A stretch of DNA of 37,010 bases from a virus: the IMG/VR virus record IMGVR_UViG_3300042868_004050, positions 1 to 37,010 of that record; one strand, given 5' to 3'. This document shows, one piece after another, positions 32,719 through 37,010 of this stretch. Each line of letters opens with the position of its first letter. Positions within the stretch are counted from its first letter, which is position 1. A program made the position numbers and the translations under genes. Under the pieces are notes generated by a model that searched no databases, was not told where the DNA came from, and worked only from the letters and a program-made list of their open reading frames with translations.

Positions 32719-32966
32719 GAGTTGGCCCAGTCAACTTGCGCAGTGGCAGCTTGAGCATCTATGAAGGTAGCAAGGTCTTCAACTTTCACCATCCAAGGTG
32801 AGCGTTGGTTTGCAATAGGTCTGTATGCAGGGAAGGGCAGTTCATGACTACTCGCCTTGCGAAGTGCCACTGGATAGCTCAGACCAAGATACGGTCCGCA
32901 GATGTCGATCAGCTTAAGAGTTGGAGCTTTGTGCACAGCTAGTAGCTGAAGTTCTGTTGGTGTCAT
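32709..32966 (-). CDS. PrtN-like DNA-binding protein, candidate excisionase
   Basis: The 85-residue protein resembles the pyocin activator PrtN family: a hydrophobic start (TLKLIDICGPYLGLSYPVALRKASSHELPFPAYRP) forming a winged-helix-like fold, then SPWMVKVEDLATFIDAQAA. Small proteins of this fold often act as excisionases or regulators in phages. It lies directly next to attP, with a GGCACACT site just past its 3' end, and the integrase is the next gene in the same direction. This makes it a good candidate recombination directionality factor. An activator role, as for PrtN, is the alternative. Start ATG 32966 overlaps the stop of the upstream gene by 4 bases. Confidence 0.7.
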   Translation of the reverse strand: MTPTELQLLAVHKAPTLKLIDICGPYLGLSYPVALRKASSHELPFPAYRPIANQRSPWMVKVEDLATFIDAQAATAQVDWANSQV

Positions 32967-33259
32967 TTGCGCTCCTTCTTGCTGGTCTCGGACTTCATGG
33001 AGCCACTGGGATTACGGCTGAAGCTGCGATTAGATGAGGCGGATTCCAGCTTGGTGTTGGCTGCCGTTGCGCTGCCGCCTTTAGAAAAGGCAACCTTGTG
33101 ACTCGCGTCCTTGCCGTCACCTTTGGAGCCGATTCCTGCTTTTGTAAGCTCGCGGTTCTGCTTTACGTTATCTGCGCGGTGAGCTCGTGCATCGGGTTTG
33201 GAATCAACAAGCGCACCTTGTTTTACGTAATCCCGTTTACCGTTGGTCATGTATGGCAT
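32963..33259 (-). CDS. Small basic HNH-like phage protein, degenerate
   Basis: The 98-residue protein starts at ATG 33259, overlapping the previous stop by one base (TGATG). It begins MPYMTNGKRDYVKQGALVDSKPDARAHRADN and has KGDGKDASHKVAFSKGGSATAANTKLESASSNRSFSRNPSG. Related phage proteins have a D-x-D-H..SKGGSN..NL pattern of an HNH-like fold. Here the first histidine remains but the usual D-H pair and downstream residues are altered, so nuclease activity is doubtful. It is highly basic and probably binds nucleic acid. It lies in a row of nuclease-type genes. Confidence 0.66.
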   Translation of the reverse strand: MPYMTNGKRDYVKQGALVDSKPDARAHRADNVKQNRELTKAGIGSKGDGKDASHKVAFSKGGSATAANTKLESASSNRSFSRNPSGSMKSETSKKERK

Positions 33260-33534
33260 CAAAATACTCCTTCAAGTTGGGACACGTCGTCGATGACGAT
33301 CGACCGGCCACCGGCTGCACTGATAGCCTGAAGTTGGCGTTCCTGCATGGTGGTCGTGTTCTTAATCTTTCCTGGGGCCTTGGTCTCGATGCCCACGAAG
33401 CGGCCTTGGTGGCAGACCAAGAAGTCCGGGACACCGCTCGAGCCAAACCCAGTTCCAGCAGGCATGGTGTACCAAGCACCTAGAGTAGCAAGGTACTTCT
33501 TGACTTCAGCTTTGACCTTGCCTTCGGGCGTCAT
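33259..33534 (-). CDS. VRR-NUC domain nuclease
   Basis: The 91-residue protein is a stand-alone VRR-NUC fold of the PD-(D/E)XK superfamily. Visible motifs: N-terminal E at the start of a helix (TPEGKVKAEVKKYLATLGAWYTMPAG), GSSGVPDFLVC with D37, GIETKAP with E50 and K52, and MQERQLQAI with Q64. D37, E50 and K52 form the metal-dependent active site. Phage stand-alone copies are thought to process recombination or replication intermediates such as branched DNA. Its start overlaps the stop of the 58-residue gene before it (ATGA). Size is normal for the family. Confidence 0.9.
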   Translation of the reverse strand: MTPEGKVKAEVKKYLATLGAWYTMPAGTGFGSSGVPDFLVCHQGRFVGIETKAPGKIKNTTTMQERQLQAISAAGGRSIVIDDVSQLEGVF

Positions 33535-33707
33535 ATCGGAACAGCCGCTTTAAGAGCTACTAGTCTTTCAATGTCCACCGTCAAGTCTTCAATCTCATCA
33601 ACTGCATTTCGCAGGTGATCTAAATAGACTAACTGCTCGTGAGTCGGATAGCGCAAGTTATCTAGGTACTGGATAACTTCTTTGGTTGTCAGATTTGTTA
33701 GTCGCAT
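33531..33707 (-). CDS. Small 58-residue protein, unknown function
   Basis: This gene is too short for many gene finders but is well placed. ATG 33707 to TGA 33531-33533, with the stop overlapping the start of the VRR-NUC gene as ATGA. The sequence begins MRLTNLTTKEVIQYLDN, continues LRYPTHEQLVYLDHLRNAVDE and ends DIERLVALKAAVPI, a leucine-spaced helical pattern that could be a coiled coil. It fills a 209-base gap that would otherwise be unexplained. Ribosome site is weak (GAGA). Function unknown. Confidence 0.6.
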   Translation of the reverse strand: MRLTNLTTKEVIQYLDNLRYPTHEQLVYLDHLRNAVDEIEDLTVDIERLVALKAAVPI

Positions 33708-33743
33708 TTGATTGTCTCAGTTTTCTGACGGGGGGTATTCATG

Positions 33744-34412
33744 TTAGTCTTTTCCACAGAATTCGCAGAGTGTTTTCCCTACTGGGCACCAGTTTTTGCA
33801 TAAACCTGATGGCCGAGGCAAGAACTCATCGGTAGAAACTGAAGTTTCCATCCGCTTAACCCTCGGTAAAAACTCCTGCCAAATTCCTGGCGCATCGCTT
33901 TTGCTGAAATCTGCTGTGTCTGTCTTGTTGTAAGCCAGCCAGAGATAGCCAGTCTTAACCCGCTCTAGGTAGGGATGCATCGCAAATGTGGTGGCTGCAA
34001 ACAGCTTGAGCTGGTCGTGGTCGACCTTAACCTTGCCCGTTTTGTAGTCGAGGATGACCGCAGATGTGGGCTGGATGATTGCCAAGTCAATGACGCCGCG
34101 AACCCAAGCGTCCTTTGCAGAGAACTCTGTTGGGCGTAAGGTGTTAGTAAGCGCGAACTTGGTTTCAACTAACTTGCGTCCTCGTGCAGCCCGCAGTTTC
34201 TTAACCAATGGAGCATAGTTAGTGTATTTACTAGCTAACATCTTTTCACCAGAGACGGCGTCTTCCAGTGCCTTGTGCACCTCGTTGCCATGTATCGTAG
34301 CCTCGGTCTGAGGCTCCCGAATTAACTTGTCGATCTTGGTAATCTTGAACCTGCGGGGGCAGGTCTCGTAGGCTGTGAGGCTGGAGTAACTCCAAGGGAT
34401 GACGCTGCTCAT
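33744..34412 (-). CDS. PD-(D/E)XK exonuclease, Cas4/RecB-like with iron-sulfur cysteines
   Basis: The 222-residue protein matches the Cas4/RecB-nuclease family: SYSSLTAYETCPRRFKI at the N-terminus with C18, H46 in GNEVHKALED, D109 in GVIDLAII, D122 and K124 in LDYKTGK, and Q134 downstream. The C-terminus carries C205, C209, C216 and C219 (LCKNWCPVGKTLCEFCG), which with or without C18 could hold a [4Fe-4S] cluster. Such enzymes resect DNA ends and work in phage recombination or replication. No CRISPR array is in the window, so it is unlikely to serve adaptation. The start overlaps the upstream stop by 4 bases. Confidence 0.88.
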   Translation of the reverse strand: MSSVIPWSYSSLTAYETCPRRFKITKIDKLIREPQTEATIHGNEVHKALEDAVSGEKMLASKYTNYAPLVKKLRAARGRKLVETKFALTNTLRPTEFSAKDAWVRGVIDLAIIQPTSAVILDYKTGKVKVDHDQLKLFAATTFAMHPYLERVKTGYLWLAYNKTDTADFSKSDAPGIWQEFLPRVKRMETSVSTDEFLPRPSGLCKNWCPVGKTLCEFCGKD

Positions 34413-34720
34413 CTCACAGTACCATTTAAGCGGTCGCCTACCAGCTTGGCATAGCCAGCAATGTCATCCCACGAGTCAGCGTAGTTAGGGTCACCATTTA
34501 AAATGCGGGCGATCTTGTGAACCACCATCTCCAGAGACTCCATCTGGTCATCGCCTAAACGAGTCCAACCGGGATGCCTGTGCATGACCGACTTTAGGTC
34601 TTGAGCGATCTTTGCCTGACCCACAAAAAGGCCATAGCGCGAACCTCGTTCTGCAAGAATTGCAACAATATCGGTGTGTGTGTTAGCGCCCATAGTGCAG
34701 TATAGCTTGATGTATGTCAT
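34409..34720 (-). CDS. DUF6378-like phage protein
   Basis: The 103-residue protein contains the pattern of DUF6378: ERGSRYGLFVGQAKIAQDLKSVM, then W.RLGDDQMESLEMVVHKIARILNGDPNYADSWDDIAGYAKLV. The family is frequent in phages near replication genes and is of unknown biochemical function. ATG 34720 lacks a good ribosome site, and an in-frame ATG at 34693 (MGANTHTDI) is an alternative start. The gene follows a terminator (34792-34814) and an inverted GTTAG/CTAAC repeat, so it starts a new transcript. Confidence 0.8.
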   Translation of the reverse strand: MTYIKLYCTMGANTHTDIVAILAERGSRYGLFVGQAKIAQDLKSVMHRHPGWTRLGDDQMESLEMVVHKIARILNGDPNYADSWDDIAGYAKLVGDRLNGTVR

Positions 34721-34725
34721 GTTGT

Positions 34726-34743
34726 GTTAGTTTATGCACTAAC
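34726..34743. promoter_or_regulatory. Inverted GTTAG-N8-CTAAC repeat upstream of the DUF6378-like gene
   Basis: Arms GTTAG at 34726-34730 and CTAAC at 34739-34743 enclose eight bases. The arms are in the opposite order to the other palindromes, so the protein might bind in a different arrangement. It overlaps a weak -10-like TAAACT on the minus strand, just before ATG 34720 and after a terminator. Promoter details are uncertain. Confidence 0.42.
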
Positions 34744-34791
34744 TTGCGCAACTAAATTTAATTCGGTTGTTGTGGTCTTAGTTCCCCAATG

Positions 34792-34814
34792 AAAAAACCC
34801 ACCGAGTGGTGGGT
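34792..34814 (-). terminator. Rho-independent terminator
   Basis: On the minus strand the sequence forms a stem ACCCACC/GGTGGGT with an ACTC loop (34814-34797), followed by a run of six T (34797-34792). It lies 22 bases past the stop of the gene at 34836-35495 and ends that transcription unit. Confidence 0.92.
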
Positions 34815-34835
34815 CTGTAGATCGTGGAGCGTTGC

Positions 34836-35495
34836 TCAGCTCTTGTAGGGGTCGAACTCCAGTGCTTGCAGCAGAGCTTCCAAGGATGCGTCCGGTCTTC
34901 TGCGCTGGCTCTCGGGTTTAACTGCTTCAGCCCGGGCTCGGGTTTCCCGCTCGTCAAGATCGGAGTCCACAGCGCTCCAGAACCTAGCCAAGGTCTCTTG
35001 CATCTTCTCTTTCTCTAGCTTCACACCATGCGGGCCTCGAGCTGCCTCCAGGAAGCGATCTCGCTGTTCTTTCCATGCAGCCGACTGACGGCGCATAAAT
35101 TCGAGGCGGGCAGTGCCAATCAGCTTTTCTCGCTCTGGGCGGAGCATGTTCTCGATCGCAGCAGCACGACGTTCTCGCTGCCTTTTCTGGTCCATGAACA
35201 TTCTCATGTACTCAGTTTTATCGTACTCGTCCGAAGCTTTGTCTTTGGTGAGCCGATCAAAACCAGCCTCTGCCCGTCGCTTCTCTACAAGCTCGATCAC
35301 TCCGTCGTAGCCGGTAGGGTTTGACTTTTTAAGAGCGATGAGCGGGTTCAACACCGCAGCATCACCACTGAGCTTGACGGGGAAGTTGTTAGTGGCGATG
35401 GGTAAAAGCACCGTTAGTGCTTCAAACATTTCGTGAGCTCGAGGTGATGCTATCAGGGCATTAACTGCATCCCGCAACAGTTCTCTGTCAATCAT
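34836..35495 (-). CDS. Hypothetical charged helical phage protein
   Basis: The 219-residue protein has an N-terminal part with hydrophobic segments (DAVNALIASPRAHEMFEALTVLLPIATNN). A long, highly charged, probably coiled-coil region follows (~90-180; YMRMFMDQKRQRERRAAAIENML, KEQRDRFLEAARGPHG), and then an acidic/basic C-terminus. AGGA at the right distance precedes ATG 35495. No known family recognised. It lies between the DNA polymerase and a terminator, after a 210-base intergenic region, so it may be a separate transcript or the end of the polymerase operon. Confidence 0.62.
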   Translation of the reverse strand: MIDRELLRDAVNALIASPRAHEMFEALTVLLPIATNNFPVKLSGDAAVLNPLIALKKSNPTGYDGVIELVEKRRAEAGFDRLTKDKASDEYDKTEYMRMFMDQKRQRERRAAAIENMLRPEREKLIGTARLEFMRRQSAAWKEQRDRFLEAARGPHGVKLEKEKMQETLARFWSAVDSDLDERETRARAEAVKPESQRRRPDASLEALLQALEFDPYKS

Positions 35496-35705
35496 TTGAT
35501 GTCCTAGTAGTAGTGGTCAGTTAGTTAGCTCATATCGTTTAATTCGCGTATATGTTAGCTAATTTATGTTTTGATGTGTTAATGATACACCTAACCCTAG
35601 CCCGAACATGGACATCTGGATACCTATTTAAGGAACTAACTTGTCATGGTAGTAAATGTCACCGTAGTAGAAACAAATTGTCATACTAGTAAATATAAGC
35701 AACTG
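35496..35705. other. Intergenic region with direct repeats and CTAAC half-sites
   Basis: No gene is seen in these 210 bases. The right part has three direct copies of TGTCAY-NN-TAGTARA (35642-35656, 35657-35671, 35679-35693). The left part is AT-rich with scattered GTTAG/CTAAC half-sites (for example near 35518 and 35552). It probably contains the promoter for the 34836 gene on the minus strand, but no clear -35/-10 pair was identified. An origin or regulator cluster is possible. Confidence 0.5.
35642..35693 (+). repeat. Three direct repeats TGTCAY-NN-TAGTARA
   Basis: Copies start at 35642, 35657 and 35679, i.e. 15 and 22 bases apart. The first and third agree except at two central bases. 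The repeats sit just past the end of the DNA polymerase gene and could be iterons or binding sites. Confidence 0.6.
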
Positions 35706-37010
35706 TTATTTAGCCGCCCCATAGGTCTGCGCCACGTCTCCACTACTAGATACAACAAGCCCCGGCCACCACCTAGGCGACTGACCCATAACCCGCTGCA
35801 GCTCAATTAACAAGCCATCTGCCTCTTTTTCAGGCACGACATAAACTAACTCATCGTGAACTCGCAGGGCAGGGCGCAGCCTGGTTGATTTAAAAAAGTC
35901 TAACGCGCAGTCAAATATAGAGTCCCGAGCTAACGCCTGAACAATGTTCTCGTCGATCTTTCCAGCGTAGATGCGTGCTTTGTGCCTGCTATTTGCGTAG
36001 ACCCACTCTTGCTTATCTGTTTTTTCGTTAGTCTCTTGGCGCAGGTCAGGGTAGCGGATAACACGCCCGCTCGGCAGATGGATACCTTGCTTACTGGTGT
36101 ACGTCATGCCCCATGGATCGATCTTGGCTTCTCGGCCATCATAAATATCTTGCAGTGCAGCATGGCAAGTTCTCCAGCCCGTGACGATTTCAGAGTACTC
36201 GGTACGCCAGCGGAACGTAGTGACCTCTGCATCGGGCAGGGACAGCTCAATGCCGCCCATTAGTTTGGCAACTCTCTGAAAGGTAGGCGCACCGGCTCCG
36301 AACCCGAGGCCGAGCTGGGCAACCTTAGCAAGCTGCCGCTCTGACTTAGTGACCTTGGATACATCCTTGAGGTACATGTTGGCTGCGAACGACTTGTACA
36401 AGTCAGCATCTTTATCCGCCTGGTACAGCTTCATACTGGAGCCGACCTTCCATAGGAAATGGTTGACCCGCAGCTCGATACCGGACTGGTCAGAGACGAT
36501 CACCTTGTAGCCCACTGGGGCGCGTAGGCAGTTACGCAGCGCATCGCTAGTTTTAGGGGCAGGGCCGATCCTAGGTAAGTTCTGAGGGTTGTAGTCCTCT
36601 CCACTATCTCGTCCCGTGGTGTCAGCACCGCAATATCTCAGCGGGATAGGCAGCTTGCCGCCCGCTAAGTTTCCAGCAGTCAGGAACTTCTGGATGCGAG
36701 TCTCGAGCAGGGTGGACTTAACTTCCAACCTTACTCGTGTAGCCTCGGCCACGATGGGGTTGTCGTGCTCTTGCATGTCGGTGAACGCTTCGTCTGACTT
36801 GGCCAGTGCAGGCACCATCTTGCCGCTTTCTGGGTCTGATGGGCTTGGCTTCATCGGCACTTCAACGCCTTGGGCAACAAGAATCTCCGAAAACTTGGCG
36901 GCAGACGCCATTTGGGAGCGAACCTCCTCGACCATGTCCTCTTGCGGGCGGGCATCACCAGCTTCATCCAAGCTAGACACGCTTAGAAGCTTTGCTAGTG
37001 TCATCAGCGA
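35706..37010 (-). CDS. Family A DNA polymerase, C-terminal part, 5'-truncated by the window edge
   Basis: The frame is open to the right edge (S-L-M-T...), so the start and any exonuclease domain lie outside the window; the ATG at 37004 is probably internal. The visible ~434 residues cover the palm and fingers of a Pol I-type polymerase. Motif A is VSDQSGIELRVNHFL (Asp for metal binding). Motif B is around RQLAKVAQLGLGFGAG (R and K of the O-helix). Motif C is RVHDELVYVV (HDE codons at 35850-35858). This is the replicative polymerase working with the primase-helicase. The C-terminus QTYGAAK resembles phage family A ends. Confidence 0.93.
   Translation of the reverse strand, partial: SLMTLAKLLSVSSLDEAGDARPQEDMVEEVRSQMASAAKFSEILVAQGVEVPMKPSPSDPESGKMVPALAKSDEAFTDMQEHDNPIVAEATRVRLEVKSTLLETRIQKFLTAGNLAGGKLPIPLRYCGADTTGRDSGEDYNPQNLPRIGPAPKTSDALRNCLRAPVGYKVIVSDQSGIELRVNHFLWKVGSSMKLYQADKDADLYKSFAANMYLKDVSKVTKSERQLAKVAQLGLGFGAGAPTFQRVAKLMGGIELSLPDAEVTTFRWRTEYSEIVTGWRTCHAALQDIYDGREAKIDPWGMTYTSKQGIHLPSGRVIRYPDLRQETNEKTDKQEWVYANSRHKARIYAGKIDENIVQALARDSIFDCALDFFKSTRLRPALRVHDELVYVVPEKEADGLLIELQRVMGQSPRWWPGLVVSSSGDVAQTYGAAK

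Noticed and set aside
33744-34412. Cas4 protein of a CRISPR adaptation module
   Set aside because: No Cas1, Cas2 or repeat array accompanies it; stand-alone Cas4-like nucleases are common in phages.
1-37010. Integrated prophage in a host chromosome
   Set aside because: No host genes are seen and the attP-like site is intact with phage genes on both sides, so this is the free phage form or a viral contig.
1-37010. tRNA genes
   Set aside because: I found no convincing cloverleaf with TTC-type T-loop and CCA end, though a covariance-model search was not possible.

Overview
The window is a fragment of a tailed bacteriophage genome (Caudoviricetes), not host chromosome. Almost every base is coding, neighbouring genes abut or overlap by 1-4 bases, and the content is phage tail, lysis, ejection, replication and integration genes. 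Portal, capsid and terminase genes are absent and presumably lie beyond the left edge. The gene families (tail-fibre repeats with RDASG[DN]F, DUF6321-, DUF6378- and PLxRFG-type proteins) resemble phages of freshwater Proteobacteria. A stretch matching the start of bacterial dusA also points to a beta- or gamma-proteobacterial host. Host and taxonomy are inferences.

Left arm, 1-24902, all on the + strand. (a) 3-5586: tail-fibre region. It holds a truncated repeat-rich fibre protein, a Gly/Asn/Pro tandem-repeat protein, a 2-oxoglutarate/Fe(II) dioxygenase, two tandem paralogues of unknown function, a tail-fibre assembly-like protein and a DUF6321-like protein. (b) 5672-8143: membrane and lysis genes, including a 3TM-type holin and a GH24 endolysin with an E-C-T triad. 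(c) 8145-13116: large tail proteins, one with coiled-coil and DUF1983-like regions. (d) 13203-24902: small genes, then probable internal virion (ejection) proteins, ending with a 2872-residue polyvalent protein that carries L,D-transpeptidase, zincin-like, ADP-ribosyltransferase-like and PLxRFG regions.

Right arm, 24899-37010, all on the - strand, read from right to left. It runs: family A DNA polymerase (cut by the window edge), a hypothetical protein, a rho-independent terminator, a DUF6378-like protein, a Cas4/RecB-type nuclease, a small 58-residue protein, a VRR-NUC nuclease, an HNH-like small protein, a PrtN-like DNA-binding protein, the attachment region, a tyrosine integrase, an SNF2-type helicase, a promoter with a built-in operator, a small hypothetical, an ssDNA-binding-like protein, an HTH regulator and a primase-helicase. 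The two arms converge and overlap by 4 bp at 24899-24902.

The most notable signals are as follows. (1) A probable attP between the integrase and the PrtN-like gene contains a copy of the 5' coding end of dusA (RRVSVAPMMDWT), flanked by repeated GGCACACT arm-like sites. This implies a temperate phage that integrates into dusA and rebuilds its start. (2) A recurring palindrome, CTAAC-N2/4-GTTAG, lies between the -35 and -10 of candidate promoters. (3) A prolyl-hydroxylase-like dioxygenase sits directly behind a proline/asparagine-rich repeat protein. (4) The giant polyvalent ejection protein.
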